Counted from the first letter of the stretch, positions 25,411-35,855 are shown. The stretch is 64,000 nt of DNA from Amycolatopsis sp. DSM 110486 (GCF_019468465.1 NZ_CP080519.1:6503001-6567000), one strand, 5' to 3'. Numbers and translations: made by a program. Notes: a model not told the origin generated them from the letters alone.

Positions 25411-25695
25411 TCAGCACTTCACCTTCGGCCGCTGACGGTCCTCGTAGTCCTCCAGCACCAACGGCTCCGCGTTTTCGCGCGACGCCAGCGGGATCCCCAG
25501 GGCTTTCCGGATCTTGTAGTCGCACCCCGCGCACGTCGGATCGAGCCACGGCTTGTCCGGCGTGTGCACATCCGCCTCGCCGACCTCCAGCCGGTAGCCG
25601 CACAGCGTCTTGAACGTCGCGCCGAGGTCCAGCACCCCGCGATGCACGGCCTGCCTGGCGTGCCGCTTTCCCGCTGCCTGCTGCCACACGTACAC
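25411..25695 (-). CDS. small zinc-finger-like protein
   Basis: A 94-residue protein with four cysteines that could bind zinc: KTLCGYR, then PTCAGCDY, and a C-terminal KVKC. Small proteins with a CG..., PTCxxCD layout are common beside Scr1/DUF397 loci in Pseudonocardiaceae. GTG 25695 is preceded by GGAGGG at 6 nt. It heads a two-gene leftward operon divergent from the Scr1-type regulator. A regulatory or partner role is only inferred from position. Confidence 0.65.
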   Translation of the reverse strand: MYVWQQAAGKRHARQAVHRGVLDLGATFKTLCGYRLEVGEADVHTPDKPWLDPTCAGCDYKIRKALGIPLASRENAEPLVLEDYEDRQRPKVKC

Positions 25696-25824
25696 GAAGC
25701 CCTCCCCGGCTGATCAGCTGCAGGCCATCGTTGCATGCAGCAAAGCAAGGATGCGATGCATGCATCGGTTGCGCAACCCTCACGCAGGCCGCGATCGGGT
25801 GAATAACCGACTACTCTCAGCCGC

Positions 25825-25830
25825 TACTAT
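25825..25830 (+). promoter_or_regulatory. -10 box of a leaderless Scr1-type regulator promoter
   Basis: TACTAT lies 7 nt before ATG 25838 with no ribosome-binding site between. Just upstream (25730-25775) the sequence is rich in TGCATG palindromes that could be operator sites for this divergent region. Confidence 0.55.
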
Positions 25831-25837
25831 CTGCTGC

Positions 25838-26683
25838 ATGGCCAGCAACATGCCCACGCCGCGATCGCGCGAGTTCGGTTCGATCCTGCGCAATGCCGCC
25901 CAAGCGAAGGGGTATTCGACCAGGCACCTCGGGACCCTGATCCGGCGCAACGGCTCGCATGTCTCGCGCTACTTCCAGGGATTGCTCATCCCCTCGGAAG
26001 CCGAGACTGGCGCGATCTGCGTGCACCTCGGCATCGAAGGCGAGGCTCTCGAGGCCCTGCTGCAGATTCGGCTGGAAGCCGCCGACCCCAACTGGGTCAC
26101 CGGGGTCAACCGGCAGCTCGCCGTGCTGAGTGAATACGAAGCTGCGGCATCGCTGATCTTCACTGCGCAGGCGCAGCGCATTCCCGGGTTGCTTCAGGCT
26201 CGGACCTACGCTGAAACCTTGATGCGCGCAACGGGTGACACCGAGGAGCAGGTCAAGGCCGGTGCTGACTTTCGCATGGGCCGGCAGGAGAAGATGCTCG
26301 CCTCGAAGGTCGAAGCCACTTTCGTCATCGGCGAGTACGCGCTGCGCTACCCGGAGTGCGACGACACAGCGTGGACCGAGCAGTTGCGGTTCCTGATCGA
26401 AGTTGCGCAGCTGCCCCAGATCTCGATTCAGATCGTTCCCATGGCCGCGCTGTACACGCCGCTTCGCGATGGTGGGTTCGTGTTGATCGAGGGTGCCGAA
26501 CCTGGCGCCGATGTGGTTTACCTGGAGCAGTATGCGAGTAGTTCCACATTGACTGCGGATCAGTACATCCGTGGGTACAAGGAAGCGGCGGAACAGCTCC
26601 GCCGTGATGCGATGAGTCCTGACGATTCGGTCAGGCTGATCGGCGAGTTGATCGAGGAGGTGGAGACAAGAGATGACAAGTGA
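25838..26683 (+). CDS. XRE-type regulator with DUF5753 (Scr1 family)
   Basis: A 281-residue regulator. An N-terminal helix-turn-helix (GYSTRHLGTLIRRNGSHVSR) is followed from about residue 95 by a DUF5753 domain (FTAQAQRIPGLLQARTYAE, then VIGEYALRY, ISIQIVPMAALYTP and VYLEQYAS). Proteins of this family (WhiJ-like in Streptomyces) act with small DUF397 partners in developmental and antibiotic control. The DUF397 gene overlaps its 3' end by 11 nt. The start is probably leaderless. Confidence 0.9.
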   Translation: MASNMPTPRSREFGSILRNAAQAKGYSTRHLGTLIRRNGSHVSRYFQGLLIPSEAETGAICVHLGIEGEALEALLQIRLEAADPNWVTGVNRQLAVLSEYEAAASLIFTAQAQRIPGLLQARTYAETLMRATGDTEEQVKAGADFRMGRQEKMLASKVEATFVIGEYALRYPECDDTAWTEQLRFLIEVAQLPQISIQIVPMAALYTPLRDGGFVLIEGAEPGADVVYLEQYASSSTLTADQYIRGYKEAAEQLRRDAMSPDDSVRLIGELIEEVETRDDK

Positions 26684-26879
26684 CTTCCACTGGCGGAAGT
26701 CGTCGTTCTCAGGGAACGCGCAGCAAGAATGCGTTGAGGTCGGGTTCCCTGTGGCGGGTCCGCTCGATGAGGTGGCTGTCCGGGACTCCAAGGATCCCGA
26801 AGGGGGCCACTTCGCGCTCTCGCCGGCCGGCTGGCGAGGGTTCCTGGCGAAGCTGACCCAGAACGCGTCCGTCCGCTAG
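26673..26879 (+). CDS. DUF397 domain protein, partner of the Scr1-type regulator
   Basis: A 68-residue DUF397 protein with the hallmark start [19 protein letters not shown], the [12 protein letters not shown] block and the end [15 protein letters not shown]. It overlaps the regulator gene by 11 nt, indicating coupled translation. In studied pairs the small protein modulates the helix-turn-helix partner by direct contact; the same is inferred here. A strong terminator follows at 26894. Confidence 0.9.
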   Translation: MTSDFHWRKSSFSGNAQQECVEVGFPVAGPLDEVAVRDSKDPEGGHFALSPAGWRGFLAKLTQNASVR

Positions 26880-26893
26880 TCGCACCAGGTGAG

Positions 26894-26938
26894 CAGCGGT
26901 GCCCCAGCTTCCCGACGATGCTGGGGCACCGCTGTTTT
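26894..26938 (+). terminator. intrinsic terminator after the DUF397 gene
   Basis: A 15-bp perfect stem, CAGCGGTGCCCCAGC (26894-26908) with GCTGGGGCACCGCTG (26920-26934), encloses an 11-nt loop and is followed by TTTT. Confidence 0.88.
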
Positions 26939-27052
26939 CGCCACCGGATCTTGGGCCGTTCGGGTCGGCCGCGCGCGAACACAGCGTTAATGCGGCGTGG
27001 CGGGCGCGGGCCAGGGCTTGCGGCGCGGGGAGTGAGTGCGGAGGCTCACACG

Positions 27053-28465
27053 GTGAGCGAACACGACTACGACCTGATCGTCATCGGCTCGGGCCCGGGT
27101 GGGCAGAAGGCCGCCATCGCGGCCGCGAAGCTGGGGAAGAAGGTGGCGGTCGTCGATCGCCACGACATGGTGGGCGGGGTGTGCGTCAACACCGGCACCA
27201 TTCCGTCCAAGACACTGCGCGAGGCGGTCCTCTACCTGACGGGGATGAACCAGCGCGAGCTCTACGGCGCGAGCTATCGCGTGAAGCAGGACATCACCAT
27301 CGCCGACCTCATGGCGCGCACCCAGCACGTGGTGGGGCGCGAGGTCCAGGTGGTCCGGGCCCAGCTGCTGCGCAACCACATCGACCTCGTGCCGGGCACG
27401 GGGTCGTTCGCCGATCCGCACACGGTGCTCGTCGAGGGCAAGCACGTCGGCGACCGGCGCACGGTGTCGGGCGACAACATCGTGATCGCCACGGGCACGC
27501 GGCCCGCGCGCCCCGCGAACGTCGACTTCGACGCCGCGCGCGTGCTCGACTCCGACGAGATCCTGCGGCTCGAGGCGATCCCGTCGTCGCTCGTGGTGGT
27601 GGGGGCGGGGGTGATCGGGATCGAGTACGCGTCGATGTTCGCCGCGCTCGGCTCGCGCGTGACAGTGGTCGAGCAGCGCGACCAGATGCTCGACTTCTGC
27701 GACCCGGAGATCGTGGAGTCGCTGAAGTTCCAGCTCCGCGACCTCGGCGTCACGTTCCGGTTCGGGGAGAAGGTGGCGAACGTCGCGGTCTCGGACGAGA
27801 CGACCGTGACCACGCTCGTCAGCGGCAAGCGCATCCCGGCCGACGGCGTGATGTACTCCGCCGGCCGCCAGGGCATGACCCATGAGCTCGCCCTGGAGAA
27901 CGCCGGCCTGCTGGCCGACCAGCGCGGGCGCCTGTCGGTCGACGAGCACTACCGCACCGAGGTGGAGCACATCTACGCCGTCGGCGACGTCATCGGCTTC
28001 CCCGCACTCGCCGCCACCTCGATGGACCAGGGCCGGCTCGCCGCGTACCACGCGTTCGGCGAACCCGCGAACGGCCTCGGCGCCCTGCAGCCCATCGGCA
28101 TCTACACGATTCCGGAGATCTCCTACGTCGGCGCCACCGAGGCCCAGCTGACGTCGTCCTCGGTGCCGTACGAGGTCGGCATCTCCCGCTACCGCGAGCT
28201 CGCGCGCGGCCAGATCACCGGCGACAGCTACGGCATGCTGAAACTCCTGGTGTCCACAGTGGACCGCAAACTGCTGGGCGTCCACGTCTTCGGCACGGGC
28301 GCCACGGATCTCGTCCACATCGGCCAGGCCGTCATGGGCTGTGGCGGCACCGTCGACTACCTGGTGGACGCGGTGTTCAACTACCCGACGCTCTCGGAGG
28401 CGTACAAGGTCGCGGCCCTGGACGCGACGAACAAGATCCGGGCGCTGGACCGGTTCCCGATCTGA
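27053..28465 (+). CDS. sthA: soluble NAD(P)+ transhydrogenase
   Basis: A 470-residue pyridine-nucleotide disulfide oxidoreductase-fold protein. FAD motif: [17 protein letters not shown]. The usual CxxxxC redox pair reads [13 protein letters not shown], so the second cysteine is Thr, as in SthA transhydrogenases rather than lipoamide dehydrogenase. The NAD motif is [18 protein letters not shown]; the dimer domain contains [15 protein letters not shown]. It moves reducing equivalents between NADPH and NAD+ in the cytoplasm. GTG 27053 follows a GGAGG site. It stands alone between the DUF397 terminator and a leftward gene. Confidence 0.92.
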   Translation: MSEHDYDLIVIGSGPGGQKAAIAAAKLGKKVAVVDRHDMVGGVCVNTGTIPSKTLREAVLYLTGMNQRELYGASYRVKQDITIADLMARTQHVVGREVQVVRAQLLRNHIDLVPGTGSFADPHTVLVEGKHVGDRRTVSGDNIVIATGTRPARPANVDFDAARVLDSDEILRLEAIPSSLVVVGAGVIGIEYASMFAALGSRVTVVEQRDQMLDFCDPEIVESLKFQLRDLGVTFRFGEKVANVAVSDETTVTTLVSGKRIPADGVMYSAGRQGMTHELALENAGLLADQRGRLSVDEHYRTEVEHIYAVGDVIGFPALAATSMDQGRLAAYHAFGEPANGLGALQPIGIYTIPEISYVGATEAQLTSSSVPYEVGISRYRELARGQITGDSYGMLKLLVSTVDRKLLGVHVFGTGATDLVHIGQAVMGCGGTVDYLVDAVFNYPTLSEAYKVAALDATNKIRALDRFPI

Positions 28466-28511
28466 GGTCTTGGGGGGTTTGCGGGCGCCGCCGGGTTTCT
28501 CCCGGCGGCGC

Positions 28512-28841
28512 TCACCGCCGAGGTGACCAGCTCAGTGAAGCCTTGCGCGACGGGTTGCTGCTCGGATCCGTGCCGACGAGAAGGATGTGCACGTCCGAGC
28601 TCGGCGAGCCGGCCGGCTGTCGTTGGCAGGCATAGACAACTGCTTTGCTGTCGACTGGTTTGTGGTGGCCCGCCCACTCGAGGGCTTCGGTGGCCTCGCA
28701 GTTCGTCAGCTCGTACTCGGCCAGACTCCATTGTTCACCGCTGCCGGGCTCGGCAACCCTTGTCCAAAACTCGATCAAGTAGACCGGCGACTCGACAGTC
28801 ACGACGTTCCCCGAGCCGTGGTAGCCCTCGGATACCTTCAT
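28512..28841 (-). CDS. small protein of unknown function
   Basis: A 109-residue protein I do not recognise. It looks like a small alpha/beta domain (YLIEFWTRV, WSLAEYELTNCEATEALEWA, VVYACQRQ, VHILLVGTDP). Base composition is lower in GC than in the neighbouring core genes. It starts 9 nt after the stop of a secreted-protein gene, so the two probably form an operon. The WSLAEYEL...EALEWA stretch hints at an immunity- or partner-like role, but this is speculation. Confidence 0.6.
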   Translation of the reverse strand: MKVSEGYHGSGNVVTVESPVYLIEFWTRVAEPGSGEQWSLAEYELTNCEATEALEWAGHHKPVDSKAVVYACQRQPAGSPSSDVHILLVGTDPSSNPSRKASLSWSPRR

Positions 28842-28850
28842 CGGATGATC

Positions 28851-29288
28851 CTAGGCTCCGCAGGAAAGCGTCGCCTGTGGGCTGTCGACCGTGGCGGCCT
28901 GGGGGATGCCGTGCCATACCGCGCTCACCGTCGCCCGTCCGAACCACGTGGTCGTTGTGGTGTCAGAGCAGCTGAAACCGATTCGCCTGTTTTCGACTGA
29001 CACTTGGCCGACATTGGTGGAAGTCGGCCCATCGCCGCGAGCGGTCGGGCTTCCGTCGGCGATGGCGAACATCTGCCCGGTCAGCGAGATCGTGTCCATG
29101 GGTTCAGAGCAGGTGAATTTCGGCTTGAACCCGACGACCTTCTTCGCCCCGGAGGTTCTCAGGTAGGTATTGCCCGTTTGCAGCTCACAGTGTGGAGCGG
29201 GCGCGGCGGTGGAAACGGTTGCCGGCGCGGGGCTCAGCGAAAAGAGTAGCGCCACAGCGGAGAACGTCTCTTTGATCATGAAACTCAC
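28851..29288 (-). CDS. small secreted protein of unknown function
   Basis: A 145-residue protein with an N-terminal signal sequence (MIKETFSAVALLFSLSP..., small residues before about residue 31). The mature part has four cysteines (PHCELQTG, KFTCSEP, IGFSCSDT, TLSCGA) that could form two disulfides in a beta-rich domain. The start is either GTG 29288 or ATG 29279; the second gives the tidier signal peptide. GC content is reduced relative to the flanks. It is divergent from the SOS-boxed radical SAM gene and coupled to the small gene downstream. Confidence 0.62.
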   Translation of the reverse strand: MSFMIKETFSAVALLFSLSPAPATVSTAAPAPHCELQTGNTYLRTSGAKKVVGFKPKFTCSEPMDTISLTGQMFAIADGSPTARGDGPTSTNVGQVSVENRRIGFSCSDTTTTTWFGRATVSAVWHGIPQAATVDSPQATLSCGA

Positions 29289-29402
29289 GTTGATGATCTT
29301 GGTGGCATTCGGGTCTCAGTCTGCCGAGATCGCCGCTTGCGTGTAACGGCCGTTCACGCTGTGTGCCCTCCTGGCGCGGCCGGGCTTGGCCGGCGTGAGC
29401 GT

Positions 29403-29418
29403 TCGAACACCTGTTTGA
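29403..29418. promoter_or_regulatory. LexA (SOS) box 1
   Basis: TCGAAC-ACCT-GTTTGA matches the actinobacterial LexA consensus TCGAAC-N4-GTTCGA with one change. It lies 31 nt before GTG 29450. Confidence 0.8.
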
Positions 29419-29425
29419 CACACAA

Positions 29426-29441
29426 TAGAACATGTGTTCGA
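29426..29441. promoter_or_regulatory. LexA (SOS) box 2
   Basis: TAGAAC-ATGT-GTTCGA matches the same consensus with one change, 23 bp after box 1 (two helical turns). It covers ATG 29432, arguing against that ATG as the start. Confidence 0.75.
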
Positions 29442-29449
29442 CTGGACGG

Positions 29450-31357
29450 GTGCGATGGGAACGACAACGTGCAGGGGAGGGCGAGCCGATCCTGCCTGGT
29501 CTGGACGGGCTGGTGCGGTCCGTGCGGTCACCGGAGTTCGACGGCGTCACCTTTCACGAGGTGCACGCCAAGTCCGTGCTGAACCGGGTGCCCGACGGGT
29601 CGCAGGTGCCGTTCCGGTGGACCGTGAACCCGTACCGCGGGTGTTCCCACGCGTGCACGTATTGCCTTGAAGGCGGCACACCCGTGCTGATGGCCGACGG
29701 GCGCGCGAAGCCGATCGCCGACCTCCAGGTGGGGGAGCGGATCCTCGGCACGCGCGGCCACGGCGTCGCGCGGCGGCTGGTGCCCACGGAGGTGCTGGCG
29801 CACTGGACGACGGTGCGCGAGGCGTACCGCGTGACGCTCGACGACGGCACCGCGCTCGTCACCGGGCCCGACCACCGGTTCCTCAGCGCGCGTGGCTGGA
29901 AGTACGTCACGGGCAGCAAGCTGGGCGCGGCGCAGCGGCCGCACCTGGTCGAGGGCACGGAGCTCGTCGGCGGCGGCAAGTTCGTGCGCACACCCGACGA
30001 CACGCTCGGCTACCGCGCCGGCTACCTGTGCGGGATGTTGCGCTCCGGCGGCTTCGCGACGGAGAAGGACGCGGCGGCGCGGGCGGTGCGGTACCTGCCC
30101 GATTTCGGTTCGTCCGTGGGTTTCATGAGCCTGCCGGCGAAGCCCGACGCGCACTGGGCGCGCGGGTTCCTCGCCGGGCTGTTCGACCTGGCGGGCGCGT
30201 ACCGGCGCGGGGTGCTGTCGATCGCGCACGACGAGACCGACGTGGTCGACGCGATGTTCGCCGCGCTGGACCGGTTCTCGTTCGAGCACGAGACGGTCGG
30301 CCACCGCGAGTACGCCGGCCGGCGCCAGGCGCGGCTGACCGGCGGTGCCGGGGAAGTGTTGCGGTTCCTGCATCTGACCGATCCGGCCGTCGCGTGGAAG
30401 CGCTCTCTCGACGGCACGACGATCGGGTCCGTGCGGCGCGTCGTCACGTCCGTCGAGTCGCTCGGCCTGGAGCTGCCGCTGTTCGACATCACCACCGGCA
30501 CCGGCGATTTCGTGGCCGACGGCATGGTGTCCCACAACTGTTTCGCCCGCAACACCCACACCTACCTCGACTTCGACGCGGGCCACGACTTCGACACCCA
30601 GGTCGTGGTGAAGGTCAACGCCCCGGAAGTCCTTGCCGCGCAACTGAAACGCCCCAGCTGGCAGCGCGAGCACGTGGCCATGGGCACCAACACCGACCCG
30701 TACCAGCGCGCCGAAGGCCGCTACCAGCTCATGCCCGGCATCATCCGCGCCCTGGCCGATTCGGGCACGCCGCTGTCGATCCTGTCGAAGGGCACGGTCC
30801 TCACCCGAGACCTGCCGCTGCTGGAGTCGGTCGCCAAGGACGTCCCGGTCAGCCTCGCGGTGTCCATCGCGTTGCTCGACCGCGAGCTGCAGCGCCGTCT
30901 CGAACCCGGCACCCCGAGCCCGCAGGCGCGGCTCGACCTCGTGCGCAAGGCGCGCGCGGCCGGCCTGCCGTGTTCCGTGCTCGTCGCGCCGGTGCTGCCG
31001 TACCTCACCGACTCGGTCGAGGCCCTCGACGCGCTGTTCACCGAACTCGCCGACGCGGGCGCCGACAGCGTCAGCGTCATCCCCCTCCACCTGCGCCCCG
31101 GCGCGCGCGAGTGGTTCGCGTCGTGGCTCGGCCGCAACCACCCCGCGCTGGTGCCACGCTACAAACGCCTCTACGCGCGCGGCAGCTACGTCGACCGCGC
31201 CTACCGCCAGCAACTCGGCGAACGCGTCGGCCCGCTGCTGCGCCGCCACGGCCTGGCCCCCAAAACGGGCTACAACCCCCGCACAGCCGCCGAACCGGAA
31301 GTCCCGGAGCCCCGGGTGGAAGCCCCACCACCCGCCGAACAGCTCCGCCTGCTCTGA
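29450..31357 (+). CDS. intein-containing Rv2578c-family radical SAM protein
   Basis: A 635-residue precursor. The extein (about 343 residues after splicing) is a radical SAM enzyme of the Rv2578c type: LPGLDGLVRSVRSPEFDG, TVNPYRGCSHACTYC with the CxxxCxxC iron-sulfur motif, then CFARNTHTYLDFDAG. An intein of 292 residues interrupts the motif exactly before its third cysteine. GTG 29450 (VRWERQ) matches the expected family start, whereas ATG 29432 lies inside LexA box 2. Mycobacterium tuberculosis Rv2578c is reported among DNA-damage genes, and two SOS boxes here agree, so a DNA-repair-related radical reaction is likely but undefined. The substrate is unknown. Confidence 0.88.
   Translation: MRWERQRAGEGEPILPGLDGLVRSVRSPEFDGVTFHEVHAKSVLNRVPDGSQVPFRWTVNPYRGCSHACTYCLEGGTPVLMADGRAKPIADLQVGERILGTRGHGVARRLVPTEVLAHWTTVREAYRVTLDDGTALVTGPDHRFLSARGWKYVTGSKLGAAQRPHLVEGTELVGGGKFVRTPDDTLGYRAGYLCGMLRSGGFATEKDAAARAVRYLPDFGSSVGFMSLPAKPDAHWARGFLAGLFDLAGAYRRGVLSIAHDETDVVDAMFAALDRFSFEHETVGHREYAGRRQARLTGGAGEVLRFLHLTDPAVAWKRSLDGTTIGSVRRVVTSVESLGLELPLFDITTGTGDFVADGMVSHNCFARNTHTYLDFDAGHDFDTQVVVKVNAPEVLAAQLKRPSWQREHVAMGTNTDPYQRAEGRYQLMPGIIRALADSGTPLSILSKGTVLTRDLPLLESVAKDVPVSLAVSIALLDRELQRRLEPGTPSPQARLDLVRKARAAGLPCSVLVAPVLPYLTDSVEALDALFTELADAGADSVSVIPLHLRPGAREWFASWLGRNHPALVPRYKRLYARGSYVDRAYRQQLGERVGPLLRRHGLAPKTGYNPRTAAEPEVPEPRVEAPPPAEQLRLL
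29663..30538 (+). other. intein inside the radical SAM gene
   Basis: The intein starts at Cys (CLEGGTPVLMADG, block A), has a block B-like GPDHRFL, and ends LFDITTGTGDFVADGMVSHN before Cys+1 of the extein. The middle has two LAGLIDADG-like pieces, YLCGMLRSGG and LAGLFDLAGAY, in which the catalytic acidic residues are replaced. Splicing residues look intact while the homing endonuclease looks dead. Confidence 0.88.
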
Positions 31358-31397
31358 GCGCGCCACCCGGCCTTCCCCGACCGGCGCGGTCAGCAGC

Positions 31398-31437
31398 GGT
31401 GACCCGGCCGCGCCGCCCCCCGAACGGCCGGGTCACC
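31398..31437 (+). terminator. GC-rich hairpin after the radical SAM gene
   Basis: GGTGACCCGGCCG (31398-31410) pairs perfectly with CGGCCGGGTCACC (31425-31437) around a 14-nt loop. There is no T-tract, so termination strength is uncertain. Confidence 0.6.
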
Positions 31438-31502
31438 GTCCCCCTCTCGCGCTCGGGCCTGCTCTCCCGGCGGTCGGCGCGCTCCGCGCATGACCGCCGG
31501 CG

Positions 31503-31538
31503 GAGTTGTCCACACCTGCCCCGAGATGTGGACAGCTC
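31503..31538. repeat. inverted repeat upstream of aspS
   Basis: GAGTTGTCCACA (31503-31514) and TGTGGACAGCTC (31527-31538) pair at 11 of 12 positions around 12 nt. It could be an operator or a transcript hairpin. Confidence 0.5.
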
Positions 31539-31793
31539 GGTGGCCCAGCGGCGTTCTCGCCGTTTTTGTCGGGGGTGCCGGATAGACTGGACAAGGGACG
31601 CCCCCCGGGGAGGGCGGGGTGTGTCTTCCCCCGGCCGATGCCCACAACCGGCTCTCCGCCATCCCGGCTCACGGCGACTCAAACTGAGAGTCAAACCTGG
31701 TCGCCGCGCTCTCCCCACCATTCGTTAGCCTCTGTGTTCGGCGAAAACCCGTCGACGAACCCGTGAACCCGTGGGCTAAGGAGAGCAGTCGCA

Positions 31794-33646
<1,853 letters not shown>

Positions 33647-33647
<1 letters not shown>

Positions 33648-34588
33648 TGCTCCACCTCAGGGCCTTGTGCCCGCCGGATCGGACCCCCGAGGTGCTCGCG
33701 TACCTGCGAGCACACTCCGGGACCGCACACCTCGTGGTGCACCACGGGGTCGCCCTCGTGCCCGAGGGCGACCTCGTGGAGGCCGACGTCGCCCGTGAAG
33801 CCGCGGGCGACATCGTCGACGCGTTGTGCGCGCTGCACCTCGACCGCACGGGCGGGATCACGCTCGAGAACCTCGACACCGCGGTATCCGACGCGGCCGA
33901 CGCCGCCGAGGAAGCCGCGCCCGGCGAGGGTGCCGACGCGATGGTGTGGCAGGAGCTGCTCGGCCGCACGGGCGAGGAGTCGCGGTGGAGCGTCACGTTC
34001 CAGGCGTTCCTGACGATCGCCTGCCTGCTCGCCGCCACGGGCGTGATCACCGACTCGCCGATCACGGTCGTCGGCGCCATGGTGGTCGGCCCCGAGTTCG
34101 GCCCGCTGGCCGCCGTCGCCGTGGGCCTGGTCCTGCGGCGCTGGGACCTCGTCCGCCGGGCGGCGATCGCGCTGGCGGTGGGGTTCCCGGTGGCGATGGT
34201 GATCACGGGCGTGGCGGTGCTGCTGGGGAGCGTGTCCGGGTTCTTCGACCCGACGAGCATCGTCGACAACTACAACGTCGACTTCGTCTACCAGGTCGGC
34301 GCGGCGTCGTTCGTGGTCGCGCTGCTCGCCGGCGCCGCCGGGATGCTCGCGATGACGTCGGCGAAGTCCGCCGCGCTGGTCGGGGTGTTCATCTCCGTGA
34401 CCACCGTGCCGGCCGCCGGCTACGTGATGGTCGCGGCGGTCGCCGGACGCTGGGACCGCGCGGGATATTCGCTGCTGCAGCTGTTCGTGAACCTGCTCGG
34501 GATCGTGCTCGCTGCGGCTATTGTGCTGATACTTCGACGGCGCAAGCAACGTTCCGGCGCCCTGTTACGTCCGCTTTCACGCGGGTGA
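33647..34588 (+). CDS. DUF389 membrane protein
   Basis: A 313-residue membrane protein. The N-terminal roughly 120 residues are a soluble ferredoxin-like domain (MLHLRALCPPDRTPEVLAYL). From about residue 125, six hydrophobic segments follow, including ITVVGAMVVGPEFGPLAAVA, a DUF389 hallmark, and a C-terminal basic end (RRRKQR). Function is unknown; DUF389 proteins are sometimes called TIGR00341 transporters. The ATG shares one base with the aspS stop, so translation is coupled. Confidence 0.88.
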
Positions 34589-34653
34589 TGAACTACGCGT
34601 CGGTTCGCGTGTTCTCGCCCGGATCACTGTGGTCATGGTTGCTCAGTCACGAG

Positions 34654-34659
34654 TAGGGT
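34654..34659 (+). promoter_or_regulatory. -10 box of a leaderless promoter
   Basis: TAGGGT lies 8 nt before ATG 34668, with no Shine-Dalgarno sequence between. Confidence 0.5.
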
Positions 34660-34667
34660 CGGTGCCA

Positions 34668-35855
34668 ATGACAGTCGACACCTCCTCCGCCGGCGACGCG
34701 GGCGTCGGGGCAGGAGCCGGGCAGCTCGCTGTTGCCGCGGCGGTCGCGGCGGGCGAAGCGGTGCTCTCGCGCCGCTTCGGTAGCGCGATCACCCTGGTGT
34801 CACCGGAAGGACTCGAGGGCAGCGGACCGGCCACGGTCGTGCGGGCCCGGGTCGTGTCGTCGTCGTTCGCGCTGCCGCGCACGCTGGTCATCAAGTACTA
34901 CCCCGACCCGCCCGAGCCCGGCGAGGCCGACCCGTTCGCGCAGGAAGCCGTGAGCTACCAGCTCTTCACGGCGTTGGCGCCCGACGAGCGCATGTGCCCC
35001 GAGCTGCTCGCCCACGACGGTCGTCACCGCGTGCTCGTGATCGAGGACCTCGGCCGTGCGCCGACGTTGCAGGACAAGCTCGCCTCGCGTGATTCCCGCG
35101 CGGCCGAGCGCGCGCTGCTGTCGTGGGCCCGCTCGCTCGGGCGCCTGCACGCGAGCACCGCCAGCCGCGAAGCCGACTTCAACGCGCTGCTGCGCCGCCT
35201 CGGCGGCCCGGTGCGCAACCAGGACGCGGGTCTCGCCGACTTCACCGCGGAGGTGCCGCCGATGCTGGCGGACCTGCTCGACGTGGTGGTCGCCGAGCCG
35301 GTCCACGACCGCGTCGCCCAGGCGGTCGCGCAGGCGCGCTCGGCGTCGTTCCGCGCGTTCAGCCCCGTGGACCTGAGCCCCGACAACAACCTCGTGACCG
35401 GCTCCGGCGTGCGGTTCCTCGACTTCGAACGCGGCCGTGTGCGCACGGCCCTGGTCGACGCCGCGTACCTGCGCCTGCCGTTCGCCTCCTGCGAAGACGC
35501 GCTGGCCCTGCCCGCAGGCATGAGCGAGGCGATGATCGCGGCCTGGCGCGCCGAGGTCGTGTCCGTGTGGCCCTCGTTCGCCGACGACGAGGAGCTCGCC
35601 GCGCAGCTCACGATCAGCGAGCTGCTCATGGTCTGGCTCATCACGCGCGAGACGCTGCCCAAGCTCGACCTCAGCCGCCACGCCACGCCCGTGAGCCGCG
35701 AGGCGGCGCTCGTCACGTGGTGGCGCGAGCTGGCGAAGCACGCGGGTTACGCACGCCTCACCGACATCGCCGAGCATGCACAGCGCGTGGCGGCGGCGCT
35801 CGGCGCGCGGCTGGGACCGCACGCGGACCTCGCGTTCTACCCCGCTTTCCGCTAG
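34668..35855 (+). CDS. aminoglycoside phosphotransferase-like protein
   Basis: A 395-residue protein with a kinase-like fold. Pieces resembling the phosphotransferase family are TLVIKYYPDPP (ATP-binding lysine), VLVIEDLGRAPTLQDKL, SWARSLGRLHAST, and FSPVDLSPDNNLV followed by RFLDFERGR. The catalytic motif HxDxxxxN appears as VDLSPDNN, with the His replaced, and DxD as DFE, so activity is plausible but the site is unusual. The substrate is unknown. ATG 34668 is probably leaderless. It is a single-gene unit. Confidence 0.75.
   Translation: MTVDTSSAGDAGVGAGAGQLAVAAAVAAGEAVLSRRFGSAITLVSPEGLEGSGPATVVRARVVSSSFALPRTLVIKYYPDPPEPGEADPFAQEAVSYQLFTALAPDERMCPELLAHDGRHRVLVIEDLGRAPTLQDKLASRDSRAAERALLSWARSLGRLHASTASREADFNALLRRLGGPVRNQDAGLADFTAEVPPMLADLLDVVVAEPVHDRVAQAVAQARSASFRAFSPVDLSPDNNLVTGSGVRFLDFERGRVRTALVDAAYLRLPFASCEDALALPAGMSEAMIAAWRAEVVSVWPSFADDEELAAQLTISELLMVWLITRETLPKLDLSRHATPVSREAALVTWWRELAKHAGYARLTDIAEHAQRVAAALGARLGPHADLAFYPAFR

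Larger units (their letters stand above)
31358..31793. other. 436-nt intergenic region before aspS
   Basis: No gene is supported. It contains a GC-rich hairpin after the radical SAM gene (31398-31437), a near-perfect TGTCCACA/TGTGGACA inverted repeat (31503-31538), possible -10 boxes TAGACT near 31583 and TTAGCCT near 31724, and the AAGGAGAG ribosome-binding site of aspS at 31778-31785. Confidence 0.6.
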
